Assembly: GCA_947074135.1 (NCBI GenBank)
Contig: CAMTOL010000007.1
Coordinates: 1-23,511, forward strand
Length of the DNA: 23,511 nucleotides
Reading direction: 5' to 3'
Origin: an uncultured Rikenellaceae bacterium
GTDB lineage: Bacteria > Bacteroidota > Bacteroidia > Bacteroidales > Rikenellaceae
Part shown: piece by piece, positions 15,188 to 23,387 of the stretch
How positions within the stretch are numbered: position 1 is the stretch's first letter
Layout: each line of letters begins with the position of its first letter
Notes under the pieces: generated by a model
What the model was told of the DNA's origin: nothing
The model's input: the letters and a program-made list of their open reading frames with translations, nothing else
Database searches by the model: none
Made by a program: the position numbers and the translations under genes

Positions 15188-16870
15188 GTGATATATCCAT
15201 ATCGCAAAAACTTTAGCAATTACGACTTCTCAATCGGCAGCGCAACTCTTACTCCACAAGATATTGAAAAGGGTAACTCTATATTTTTGAGTGCTAAACC
15301 TGGCGAATATAATTGGGAAGTAAGTGTCACTAACGTTCAGGGTACAAAAAGCACATTTAAACATAAAGTGAGCAATGTAGAACCATCATCACACTACAAA
15401 ATCTATTTTGATGTGGACATTGATGTTGATGATAATGGTTCTCTGTCGCTTGACCTGAAAATTGATAGTAGTTTAGTGATTATTAAAGATACTATAGACA
15501 TCAACCTAGAGAAGAAAACATTACCTTCATTTGTTGCAACAGGTATGGTGCTAGGTCAACAAAAGATTATCAAAGAACAGAGTCGCGACGACGTCCTTAT
15601 GGTGCTAGATATGTTTGTACCTGCTCAAACAGAAGAGATTACTCTAAAACACACATCTGCATATCTATACGCACAAGGGCTACCTTACACAGTTAGACTA
15701 TCTGAAATATCTGATTTTGAAACAAACATAATAAAAACCAATGTTGGTATAGAGTGGAGCCAAGTTATCAAAGGCAATGCTAGACCAGAGATAGACTTTA
15801 GTAACCTAGCTAAAAAAGCCCCTCTTGGAGAGTATATAATCTACGTTGCACTGACAGATAAACAGAACCAGATTATTGATGGAGCTGTTAACTTTGCTGT
15901 ACTACCAGATCAAGATCACTTTGCTCAATCGGTAGATTATGGAGCTAAATATGCTGTATTCTATGGTGAGTGGGCTACTCTAGACAAACCTAGCGATTTG
16001 TCATTCGAATATCGCGAAGTTGGCTCTTCAAACTGGATAGTTGTTCCTTCAGATAAAATTGAGGTTATATCTGAGGCTTCGAAACTTTACAAAACTCGTG
16101 TTACAGGACTTCAACCATTGACCAACTATGAGGTTAGAAGTTGCGGTAATGGTTTTGTTTATGCTTCTGACGCTATATGGCCAACATTCAGAACAGAAGA
16201 TGCACCAGAAGTTCCTAACCTAAACTTTGACGAAGGATATACTAGTGGTAAAAACTGGTATCCTAACGCTTCGGGCGGCAACTCTTATTGGGCTACTGGT
16301 AACGACGGGGTAACAATGACGCTTGCTGGAGGTAAGGCCTCAAATACAACGCATACTGACGATGCAGTAAGTGGCAAAGCTGTTAAAATGTTTACTTATA
16401 CTGACATTTTAGTTGTTAAAGTAGCTGCAGGTAACCTTTTCACTGGAACATATAGCACTAACATCTCAGACCCACTATCGAGTGCTAAGTTTGGTCGCCC
16501 TTATACTGGTCGCCCACTAGGACTTAGAGGTTGGTATAAATATTTTCCTAAAACTGTAACCGCAGCAAAAGAGAGCTCACAAAGCCACCTTATAGGTAAA
16601 ATGGATAATTGCCAAATTCAAATATATCTTGAAGACTGGGGTTCATCGACAACTAAACCTTCAAATGCAAAACTTATTGCAAGTGGCGAGCTTGTTTCGG
16701 ACAAAGAAGTTAGCAACTATACTCAATTTGAGATTATGATGGAGTATTATAGCTCTGACAAACCAACACACATCTCAATAGTATGCGCTAGTTCATACCA
16801 CGGATACGGAGTGTTTGCTGGTGGTCCAAGTGAGTTATTTGTTGATGATTTTGAACTAATTTGGGAATAA
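15188..16870 (+). CDS. C-terminal fragment of lipoprotein 3 (FN3 and PCMD domains)
   Basis: The frame is open from directly after the TGA at 15125. The first plausible start is GTG at 15188, giving 560 residues without any signal peptide, which argues against independent expression of a surface protein. It carries the second DUF4493-associated domain (about 110-240), an FN3-like domain (about 245-338, with LQPLTNYEVR) and PCMD (341-560). Conserved PCMD blocks are SGGNSYWATGN (362-372), VAAGNLFTGTYST, FGRPYTGRP and the terminal LFVDDFELIW. These blocks recur in the second PCMD gene downstream. Confidence 0.6.
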   Translation: MIYPYRKNFSNYDFSIGSATLTPQDIEKGNSIFLSAKPGEYNWEVSVTNVQGTKSTFKHKVSNVEPSSHYKIYFDVDIDVDDNGSLSLDLKIDSSLVIIKDTIDINLEKKTLPSFVATGMVLGQQKIIKEQSRDDVLMVLDMFVPAQTEEITLKHTSAYLYAQGLPYTVRLSEISDFETNIIKTNVGIEWSQVIKGNARPEIDFSNLAKKAPLGEYIIYVALTDKQNQIIDGAVNFAVLPDQDHFAQSVDYGAKYAVFYGEWATLDKPSDLSFEYREVGSSNWIVVPSDKIEVISEASKLYKTRVTGLQPLTNYEVRSCGNGFVYASDAIWPTFRTEDAPEVPNLNFDEGYTSGKNWYPNASGGNSYWATGNDGVTMTLAGGKASNTTHTDDAVSGKAVKMFTYTDILVVKVAAGNLFTGTYSTNISDPLSSAKFGRPYTGRPLGLRGWYKYFPKTVTAAKESSQSHLIGKMDNCQIQIYLEDWGSSTTKPSNAKLIASGELVSDKEVSNYTQFEIMMEYYSSDKPTHISIVCASSYHGYGVFAGGPSELFVDDFELIWE

Positions 16871-16875
16871 TCTTT

Positions 16876-17859
16876 ATGTTTTTGACTAGAAAACTTAAAA
16901 TTGCATTAATGTTAACTGTAGTAACAACGCTTGTTTCTACAGTTAACGCAACTGCGAACAATTTTATCAATAACACAACACAATCGCTAAACACTATCAC
17001 TTACGAGGTAAATGATATGGAAAGCAATGATATTAGAACTGTTTTAAAAGAGGATAATAATAGTGACACAACTGATAACATTCAGTTCAAAGAGATAAAC
17101 AGTACTTCTATCGAATTTGTTAATAACTCCTTGAGCACTGTAGGAGATGATAGTGAAGCAACTACAAAAACTAAATCTAAAAAACAAAAAATAGATAGAG
17201 GTATAAAAACGCAAACTTTTATACCAAAAGGAACACTATTTTTTGGAGGGACAGTATCCTATAGTAACCTAGAATCGACGGATTATAAATTTATAATTCT
17301 TGATAATTTGAAGGCAAACTCAACACTTATTAGCGCAAAAGCATTTATTGGTTACGCCTTTGCAAATAATGTTGCTGCGGGAGTCGCTTTTGACTACTCT
17401 CGAAATCTAATAAAAATTGACAACGTTGATTTGAACCTAAGTGAAGATCTAAACTTTGCAGTAACAGACTACTACTCAATCCAACAAGTTTATACAGCAT
17501 CAGCGTTTTTGAGAACATATATAAACATTGGCAACTCAAAACGTTTTGGTATGTTCAACGACATAAAAGTATACTTTGGCGGTGGGCAAGGTAAAGTAAC
17601 TAGCGGAGTCGAAGGAAATAGTTCGTTTACAGGCACTTACGAAAAAATCAATAAATTAGGAATAGTTCTCCAACCAGGAATATCTGTATTTGCAACTGAT
17701 TTTATGGCAGTAGAGGCATCAATAGGCATCTTAGGAGTTGAGTACTCGCGCACAGAACAAATTACAAATCAGGTGTATCAGGGCTCTGTCGAAAGTTTTA
17801 GTGCTAGCTTTAAACTAAACCTTCTATCTATTGGTCTTGGACTCTCATTCTACTTTTAA
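16876..17859 (+). CDS. Outer-membrane beta-barrel protein with a disordered N-terminal extension
   Basis: I choose the ATG 5 bases after the preceding stop rather than the overlapping TTG. It gives 327 residues with a signal peptide cleaved near residue 25 (VNA-TA). Residues 26-112 are rich in Asn, Thr, Ser, Asp and Glu, with a basic stretch TKSKKQKIDR at 99-108, and look unstructured. From FIPKGTLFFGGTVSYS (115-130) onward, alternating amphipathic strands form a small barrel of about eight strands. It contains AFLRTYINIGNSKRFGMFND (210-229) and ends in LGLSFYF with a terminal aromatic. The barrel matches a Bacteroidales family often found beside DUF4493/PCMD genes. From memory those members lack so long an extension. 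Probable role: outer-membrane anchor or conduit for the neighbouring lipoproteins (inference). Confidence 0.75.
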   Translation: MFLTRKLKIALMLTVVTTLVSTVNATANNFINNTTQSLNTITYEVNDMESNDIRTVLKEDNNSDTTDNIQFKEINSTSIEFVNNSLSTVGDDSEATTKTKSKKQKIDRGIKTQTFIPKGTLFFGGTVSYSNLESTDYKFIILDNLKANSTLISAKAFIGYAFANNVAAGVAFDYSRNLIKIDNVDLNLSEDLNFAVTDYYSIQQVYTASAFLRTYINIGNSKRFGMFNDIKVYFGGGQGKVTSGVEGNSSFTGTYEKINKLGIVLQPGISVFATDFMAVEASIGILGVEYSRTEQITNQVYQGSVESFSASFKLNLLSIGLGLSFYF

Positions 17860-17879
17860 TCAAGAATTTATATCGAACT

Positions 17880-19481
17880 ATGAGAAGAGTTATTATAGCA
17901 ATTATAACTATGATATGTGTACAGGGGTGCATTAATAACGATATTCCTTATCCTATCATATTTGGCACGGTAGAGAGTATGAGTGTAGAGGGGCAAACAG
18001 ATCTTAAGATTGATGCAACAAACAGAATCATCAGACTAACTCTAAGTGATACTGTAGATATAAGAAAAGTTAAAATTACAGATTTAGTAATCACGAAAGA
18101 TTCTCGCTCTACGCTTGATAGCGGCGATGTAATTGACCTCTCAAACGGTGTTGGATACGCAATTGGCTCTCCATACGTTTTTAATATTACAACATTTCAA
18201 CAATACGATTGGCAAATAGAGGCGATACAACCTATTGATAGAGAAATCAAAGTAAGCGGCAGTATCGGTTCTGCATTGTTTGACAACGAAAATCAGAGTG
18301 TGATAGTAAAAGTATCTCAGAATCAAGATCTTTATGACATTAAGGTAGAGAGTTTTCAGTTGGGACCTTCTGTTGCTACATACTCACCAAATCCATATAC
18401 AATAAGTGATTACTCGAAAGAGGTAATAATTACGATGAGTTATTTTGGAATTGAGGAAGATTGGACAATAGATATACAACATTCAATGGAGAATGTTATC
18501 ACTGGAACTCCAAATCCTTGGAGTAGCTTTGCATACCTAACAGGCGATGTACTTCCAACTAGTACAGCAGCAACTGGCTTTGAATACAAAAAGGTCGGCG
18601 CTCAAGATTGGAATGTATTGACTTCAACTAGTCGAAATGGAACTATTGAGGGTATTGCTAAAAATCTAGACCCTAACACTAGCTATGTAGTACGTGCATT
18701 CTTGGGTGGCGAATATGGTGCCGAAGTTGAATTCAAAACTGACAACCAACCATCTATTCCAAACCTAAACTTTGCTGATGCATATTTGGACGGAAAGGTA
18801 TGGTATTTTAATGAATCTGGAGGAAATTCATACTGGTCAACAGGTAACGAAGGTATTGTGACTGCAGGTCGTAGCTCTAGCACAACATCAGTGAGCGGTA
18901 ATGAGGCTGTGACAGGTAAAGCGGTTAGAATGGAGACCTATAATGGCATTATGATGGTGCAGGTTGCTGCTGGTAATATATACACTGGAACATATTCCAC
19001 TAAATTGAGCTTAAACCCTGTAGAGGCACTAAAAAGTGCAACATTTGGACGTCCGTATAGAGGACGACCAACTGCTCTTAAAGGCTGGTACCGCTATACA
19101 CCACAAACTATCACATCTAGTTCATACTGGCAAAAAGCGGCTGAGGTATTTAACAATAACTTTGCTGATTCGGTTGGTAAAAAAGATTGGTGCAATATTT
19201 ATATGACTCTTGAAAAATGGCCTGATGGTGTTGACAAACGCCCTGAAAACGAAGCGTTGATAACTAAAATAGCACACGGCGAACTGATTAGCAATGAAAC
19301 TGTACCAACATACAAACAGTTTACTATTCCTATGACCTACTACTCACTAACAGAGATTCCAAATCACGTAACTATTGTAGCTACATCTAGTCTAAATGGC
19401 GGATATTTCTGTGGCGCAGCAGGTTCGGTGCTATATGTCGATGATTTCGAGCTGATATTTGACTATCTCGAACAAGAGTAG
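17880..19481 (+). CDS. FN3-PCMD surface lipoprotein 4
   Basis: A 533-residue lipoprotein: signal peptide with lipobox VQGC (Cys17) followed by INNDIPYP. Two related Ig-like repeats of about 85 residues span about 30-116 and 121-201, each ending in a Trp-containing strand (WQIEAIQ, WTIDIQ). An FN3-like domain follows (about 208-288, LDPNTSYVVRAF), then a C-terminal PCMD domain (about 292-528). PCMD blocks match lipoprotein 3: SGGNSYWSTGN (313-323), VAAGNIYTGTYST, FGRPYRGRP and YVDDFELIF. PCMD is suspected from structures to be carbohydrate-related, but no activity is established. It has no DUF4493 half. It lies 20 bases after the barrel gene and is the last gene before the terminator. With the interrupted lipoprotein 3, this may be the only intact PCMD protein of the cluster. 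Confidence 0.8.
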   Translation: MRRVIIAIITMICVQGCINNDIPYPIIFGTVESMSVEGQTDLKIDATNRIIRLTLSDTVDIRKVKITDLVITKDSRSTLDSGDVIDLSNGVGYAIGSPYVFNITTFQQYDWQIEAIQPIDREIKVSGSIGSALFDNENQSVIVKVSQNQDLYDIKVESFQLGPSVATYSPNPYTISDYSKEVIITMSYFGIEEDWTIDIQHSMENVITGTPNPWSSFAYLTGDVLPTSTAATGFEYKKVGAQDWNVLTSTSRNGTIEGIAKNLDPNTSYVVRAFLGGEYGAEVEFKTDNQPSIPNLNFADAYLDGKVWYFNESGGNSYWSTGNEGIVTAGRSSSTTSVSGNEAVTGKAVRMETYNGIMMVQVAAGNIYTGTYSTKLSLNPVEALKSATFGRPYRGRPTALKGWYRYTPQTITSSSYWQKAAEVFNNNFADSVGKKDWCNIYMTLEKWPDGVDKRPENEALITKIAHGELISNETVPTYKQFTIPMTYYSLTEIPNHVTIVATSSLNGGYFCGAAGSVLYVDDFELIFDYLEQE

Positions 19482-19507
19482 ATTATCTATCAGATTAACT
19501 ACATAGA

Positions 19508-19543
19508 AAAGCGGAGTAACTCTAGTTTGAGTTACTCCGCTTT
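19508..19543. terminator. Bidirectional terminator ending the surface cluster and the GH3 gene
   Basis: A perfect 15-bp inverted repeat (19508-19522 with 19529-19543) has a 6-base loop and a GC-rich stem core. It lies 26 bases past the rightward PCMD gene and 55 bases past the leftward GH3 stop. T-rich exits occur on both strands, so it can terminate both convergent transcripts. Confidence 0.85.
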
Positions 19544-19598
19544 GTTATAGTTGATAATTAATATTAGAATTACTAGCAAAAACTAGCAATAATGCTAA

Positions 19599-21773
19599 CT
19601 ATTTAATCTTGAAGTCAAGAACTAGAGGAGTGACAGTTCCTAGTTCAGTGCTGCGCTCAACAGGAGCAGCTCCAGAAACGATAAATTTATAATTGCCTTT
19701 AAGCAACTTGCTTTCGCCCTTTTCGGTAATTGATTTTAACTGTTCTCTAGTTACAGTAAACTCAACTTCAATACCCTGACCCTTCGGAAGTTCAACACGT
19801 TTCACGCCAATCAAAGAAGATAGAGGATTATCGACACCAGCACCCGGACGAACCACATAGAGCTGAACAACTTCACTCGCATCGTAGTCTCCAACATTAC
19901 TAATAGTTGCTTTGATAGTATAATCGTTTTTGGTAGCGTTCAACACAGGTGCGCTATAATCAAACTTAGTATAGCTAAGTCCAAAACCAAACGGAAACTG
20001 CGGTTTCTCGGTCATATAACGATAAGTACGACCTTTCATACTATAATCTTCGTATGGAGGGAGTTGATCGACCGATTTAGGGAAAGTGATAGGCAGACGA
20101 CCTGAAGGTACTGCATCGCCAAAGATAATATCGCCAACTGCTCCACCACCCTCTTGACCGGGATACCAAACAAAAAGAATGGCATCGGCTAACTCCTCAA
20201 CTTCAGGCATTGCAATAGGTGAACCACCTGTAATTACGGCAATAATTGGTTTGGTATTATCTTTTCTAAGCTCTTTTAGGAAATTGATTTGGTTCTGTGG
20301 TAGAGTAATATCCATTCTATCTCCTCTATGCTCAGAGGCGATAGATTCACCCTCTTCACCCTCGATTAGTCCAGAGATACCAAGTGCAACAATAATTGCA
20401 TCTGCTCCTTTAGCTGCACCTGTTGTCCAGTCAATAGGGTTAAGTGTTGGGGTGTTGAACAAAATACCAGGCGAGTAATTTACTGACGAACCTATAGACA
20501 CCTTCGAAGTGATACCCTCGAGAATAGTAACCAAGTTAGAGCTTAGCCCATAATAGTTGCCCAACAGAAAATCTGTATTTGCAGCCATTGGACCTGTTAC
20601 GTATAGAGTCTTAATATTTTTGTCGAGCGGTAAAGCATTGTTCCTGTTTTGGAGCATAACAATTGATTGGGTAGCCACCTCACGCGACAAGGCTCTATGT
20701 TCATCGCTTTCGACCACAGCTGGCGCTACTGCATTGTAGAGATTCGCCTCTTTAGGGTCAAATAATCCTAACTTAATCTTACACTTAATAAGCGGGCGCA
20801 ATAGATAATCAATATCATCTTCAGTTACCAATCCTTTATCTTTAGCTTTGACTAACGCACGATAAGTGCCTCCGCAGTTAAGGTTCAAACCCGCCTTAGC
20901 AGAGAGTGCCGCAGCCTCTTCTGGGGTATCGACAATTTTATGGAACACATAAATATCGTAAACAGCACCGCAGTCCGAAACAATATGACCATCAAATCCC
21001 CACTCTTTTCTAAGAATATCGACCAACAACAGTTGACTTGCACTTGCCGATTCGCCATAGACTCTGTTATACGCTCCCATAACTGCCTCCACTTTGGCCT
21101 CTTTGACCAACGCTTCGAAAGCAGGAAGATAGGTTTCGTGCAAATCTTTGAGCGATGGAGAAACATCGAATTGGTGACGAACAGCCTCAGGTCCTGAGTG
21201 AACAGCATAGTGTTTAGCACAAGCTGCTGCCTTTAGGTATTTAGAGTCATCGCCTTGCAAACCTTTGACATAAGCAACACCCATAATTGATGTTAAAAAT
21301 GGGTCTTCGCCATAAGTTTCCTGACCACGACCCCAACGAGGATCACGAAATATATTAACGTTTGGTGACCAGAATGTTAAACCAGAGTATTGACTGTAAT
21401 TTCCATTTGCCTGTGCAATATTGAACTTCGCACGAGCTTCATCTGAAATCGCCGTTGTGACCCTATAAATCAATTCAGGATTGAATGTAGCCCCCATACC
21501 AATAGCTTGAGGAAAAACAGTGGCACGACCAGTACGCCCAATGCCGTGTAATGACTCGTTCCACCAGTTATATGGCAATATACCAAGTCGAGGTATTCCT
21601 GGAGCTTCGTTCATTAATTGCATTACCTTCTCCTCGAAGGTCATTGCATCAATAAGTGCTTCTGTTCTCTCCTGCATTGAGAGTTTGGTGTCGAACCAGG
21701 GTCGGTTTTCTTGGCTCATAGCACCAACTACAACAGAGCCTAGCAATAATGCTAAACAGAGTAGTTTTTTCAT
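19599..21773 (-). CDS. Secreted GH3-family beta-glycosidase
   Basis: A 724-residue glycoside hydrolase family 3 enzyme that releases terminal beta-linked sugars. Signal peptide MKKLLCLALLLGSVVVGAMS (1-20) directs it to the periplasm; there is no lipobox. Domains: GH3 N-terminal TIM barrel (about 30-335) with NWWNESLHGIGR (69-80), WGRGQETYGEDPFL (147-160), KHYAVHSGP (187-195) and VSDCGA (265-270), where Asp267 is the nucleophile; GH3 C-terminal alpha/beta sandwich (about 365-580) with EGEEGES (471-477), probably carrying the acid/base; and a fibronectin-III-like domain (about 605-715). The NWWNE-type signature is the one seen in beta-xylosidase/beta-glucosidase members, so substrate is undecided. 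No SusC/SusD partner is in view, so this is not a typical utilisation locus. Confidence 0.92.
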   Translation of the reverse strand: MKKLLCLALLLGSVVVGAMSQENRPWFDTKLSMQERTEALIDAMTFEEKVMQLMNEAPGIPRLGILPYNWWNESLHGIGRTGRATVFPQAIGMGATFNPELIYRVTTAISDEARAKFNIAQANGNYSQYSGLTFWSPNVNIFRDPRWGRGQETYGEDPFLTSIMGVAYVKGLQGDDSKYLKAAACAKHYAVHSGPEAVRHQFDVSPSLKDLHETYLPAFEALVKEAKVEAVMGAYNRVYGESASASQLLLVDILRKEWGFDGHIVSDCGAVYDIYVFHKIVDTPEEAAALSAKAGLNLNCGGTYRALVKAKDKGLVTEDDIDYLLRPLIKCKIKLGLFDPKEANLYNAVAPAVVESDEHRALSREVATQSIVMLQNRNNALPLDKNIKTLYVTGPMAANTDFLLGNYYGLSSNLVTILEGITSKVSIGSSVNYSPGILFNTPTLNPIDWTTGAAKGADAIIVALGISGLIEGEEGESIASEHRGDRMDITLPQNQINFLKELRKDNTKPIIAVITGGSPIAMPEVEELADAILFVWYPGQEGGGAVGDIIFGDAVPSGRLPITFPKSVDQLPPYEDYSMKGRTYRYMTEKPQFPFGFGLSYTKFDYSAPVLNATKNDYTIKATISNVGDYDASEVVQLYVVRPGAGVDNPLSSLIGVKRVELPKGQGIEVEFTVTREQLKSITEKGESKLLKGNYKFIVSGAAPVERSTELGTVTPLVLDFKIK

Positions 21774-21837
21774 AGATTTAGAATTTTAAGGTTTTATGAT
21801 AAGTAATTGGAATCAAACCACATAGCAAAACACAAAA

Positions 21838-21872
21838 AGTGCATTTTGCCTTAAAAGATGGCAAAATGCACT
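21838..21872 (-). terminator. Hairpin upstream of the GH3 gene: terminator of glmM or leader element
   Basis: A perfect 13-bp inverted repeat (21838-21850 with 21860-21872) encloses a 9-base loop. On the minus strand it is followed by TTTTGTGTTTTG, as in an intrinsic terminator. It lies 135 bases past the glmM stop, and 64 bases before the GH3 ATG. No promoter match lies between it and the GH3 gene, so a role as a conditional terminator in the GH3 leader is the alternative. Confidence 0.6.
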
Positions 21873-21883
21873 AAGCATCAATG

Positions 21884-21911
21884 GGTAGCTACCAGACTAA
21901 TAAGGTAGCTA
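21884..21911. repeat. Paired GGTAGCTA repeats with a 20-base period
   Basis: The first copy is part of the 10-base palindrome GGTAGCTACC (21884-21893); the second, GGTAGCTA, is at 21904-21911. A spacing of 20 bases puts both on the same face of the helix. They lie just upstream of the hairpin, about 110-140 bases before the GH3 start, and could be an operator pair. Confidence 0.45.
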
Positions 21912-21942
21912 AAGTTACAAAAAGTTTTTTATTCTGACACAA
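21910..21942 (-). promoter_or_regulatory. Weak candidate promoter of the GH3 gene
   Basis: On the minus strand TTG (21942-21940) and TAACTTTA (21917-21910) are 22 bases apart. The last base departs from TAnnTTTG and the spacing is long. If real, transcription would start inside the GGTAGCTA repeats and the leader would contain the 13-bp hairpin. Confidence 0.25.
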
Positions 21943-22007
21943 TCGGACGTCATTTTTCACTATATTTTATAATTATAATAGAATAAAAAATAACGCAAAG
22001 CGCAAAA

Positions 22008-23387
22008 TTAGGCGGTAAGTTCAGCAACTAACTGCTGGGCTAGTTCGTCAGCACGTTGTTGCGTCCCAGCCTCCGAATAGATGCGTACAATAGGTTCAGT
22101 ATTTGATTTACGCAAGTGCACCCAACCGTCTGCCATATCAATCTTAACACCATCAATTGTTGTTACACGATGTTCAGAATACTTTGTAGCTACTTTAGCC
22201 AAAATTGCATCAACATCAGTAGTTGGGGTTAACTCCGCTTTGTTTTTGCTCATATAGTACTGTGGATATGAGGCACGAAGCGAACTCATAGTCATATTTT
22301 TAGCAGCAAAATAGGTCAGAAATAGCGCAACTCCAACTAGCGCATCACGACCATAGTGCAACTCTGGGTAGATAATACCTCCATTGCCCTCGCCACCAAT
22401 CACAGCACCATTCTGTTTCATTTTAGCCACTACATTGACCTCGCCAACTGCCGAAGCCTCGTAAGAACCGCCATAAATAGCTGTTACATCGCTCAAGGCT
22501 CTCGAAGAACTAAGATTCGAAACTGTGTTTCCGCCACCAAGTTTGCTCAAAATGTAGTCCGCAACTGCAACTAGTGTGTACTCCTCGCCAAACATCTCGC
22601 CATCTTCGCAAACTAACGCCAAACGGTCAACATCAGGGTCAACAACTACACCAAGGTCAGCCTTTTGAGCAGCCACACAAGCCGAAATCTCTGTCAAGTG
22701 CTCTTTCAATGGTTCAGGATTGTGTGCAAACTCGCCATTTGGCTCACAGTTTAGCTCAATCACCTCGCAACCCAACTGACGAAGAAGCTCAGGTATCACT
22801 ACCCCACCTACCGAGTTGACTGCATCGACAACAACCTTAAATTTACGAGCCTTTATCGCTTCGACATCAACAAGCGGAAGAGCAAGTACCATATCGATAT
22901 GTGGTTTGTTGTAGTCAGCAGTAGTGGTTTTGCCAAGATTGTCAACAGTAGCAAAGTTAAAATCCTCTTTTGCTGCAATATCCAAAACCTTTGCACCCTG
23001 CTCTGCATTTAGAAACTCACCATTACCACCAAGAAGTTTAAGTGCATTCCATTGACGAGGATTGTGCGAAGCAGTAAGAATGATGCCACCATCGGCCTTA
23101 AAACCAGTAACAGCAACCTCAACCGTAGGAGTAGATGCTAGTCCAATGTTAATGACATCGACACCCGAACCCTCGAGCACACCAACAACAATCGAAGCGC
23201 ACATCTCGCCCGAAATACGAGCATCACGACCAACTACAATCTTTGGACGACGACCCTCGCCTACCTCGCCTGCGATATAAGTCGCAAAGGCTGCTGAAAA
23301 ACGCGCCAAGTCAATCGGAGTAAGATTATCGCCAGTTACTCCACCAATTGTTCCTCGAATACCAGAAATTGATTTAATTAAAGACAT
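22008..23387 (-). CDS. glmM: Phosphoglucosamine mutase-type phosphohexomutase
   Basis: A 459-residue alpha-D-phosphohexomutase, predicted to interconvert glucosamine-6-phosphate and glucosamine-1-phosphate on the route to UDP-GlcNAc, peptidoglycan and lipopolysaccharide. The four family sites are present: phosphoserine loop TASHNP (105-110, Ser107 phosphorylated), metal loop DPDVDR (250-255), sugar-specificity loop GEGNGG (332-337) and phosphate-binding RKSNTEP (426-432). The specificity loop contains GEGNGG rather than the GEQSGH of proteobacterial GlmM. Bacteroidota genomes annotate such proteins as GlmM, but phosphomannomutase or phosphoglucomutase activity cannot be excluded. The 234-base gap to GH3 holds a hairpin, so cotranscription is doubtful. 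No consensus promoter was found in the AT-rich 124 bases upstream. Confidence 0.85.
   Translation of the reverse strand: MSLIKSISGIRGTIGGVTGDNLTPIDLARFSAAFATYIAGEVGEGRRPKIVVGRDARISGEMCASIVVGVLEGSGVDVINIGLASTPTVEVAVTGFKADGGIILTASHNPRQWNALKLLGGNGEFLNAEQGAKVLDIAAKEDFNFATVDNLGKTTTADYNKPHIDMVLALPLVDVEAIKARKFKVVVDAVNSVGGVVIPELLRQLGCEVIELNCEPNGEFAHNPEPLKEHLTEISACVAAQKADLGVVVDPDVDRLALVCEDGEMFGEEYTLVAVADYILSKLGGGNTVSNLSSSRALSDVTAIYGGSYEASAVGEVNVVAKMKQNGAVIGGEGNGGIIYPELHYGRDALVGVALFLTYFAAKNMTMSSLRASYPQYYMSKNKAELTPTTDVDAILAKVATKYSEHRVTTIDGVKIDMADGWVHLRKSNTEPIVRIYSEAGTQQRADELAQQLVAELTA

Larger units (their letters stand above)
14765..16870 (+). pseudogene. DUF4493-FN3-PCMD lipoprotein 3, interrupted by an in-frame TGA
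   Basis: Read through its single internal stop, this is a 701-codon lipoprotein. It has a signal peptide ending LCGC (Cys19), ATRN at 49-52, the DUF4493 sandwich to about 240, the same second domain as the two preceding proteins (about 251-381, with YVALTDKQNQ at 360-369), an FN3-like domain (about 386-479) and a C-terminal PCMD domain (about 482-701). PCMD is a Bacteroidota domain thought to bind or act on carbohydrate. The TGA is codon 120. Both sides are in the same frame, so no frameshift is involved, and it aligns with a glycine present in both paralogues. The downstream half has no signal peptide of its own. It is either a very recent nonsense mutation, a readthrough site, or a sequence error. 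Both halves are listed separately. Confidence 0.7.

Noticed and set aside
15122..15190. Selenocysteine or genome-wide recoding of TGA as glycine
   Set aside because: The aligned residue is glycine, not cysteine, and no redox motif surrounds it. If TGA were a sense codon genome-wide, the other 15 genes should contain in-frame TGA codons, and none does.
15100..15200. Programmed or accidental frameshift in lipoprotein 3
   Set aside because: Both halves are in the same frame (14765 and 15188 differ by a multiple of three), and the intervening 21 codons read as a continuation of the domain.
19599..21773. Polysaccharide utilisation locus around the GH3 gene
   Set aside because: No SusC/SusD pair, regulator or second glycosidase is in the window, and the GH3 gene is convergent with, not part of, the lipoprotein cluster.
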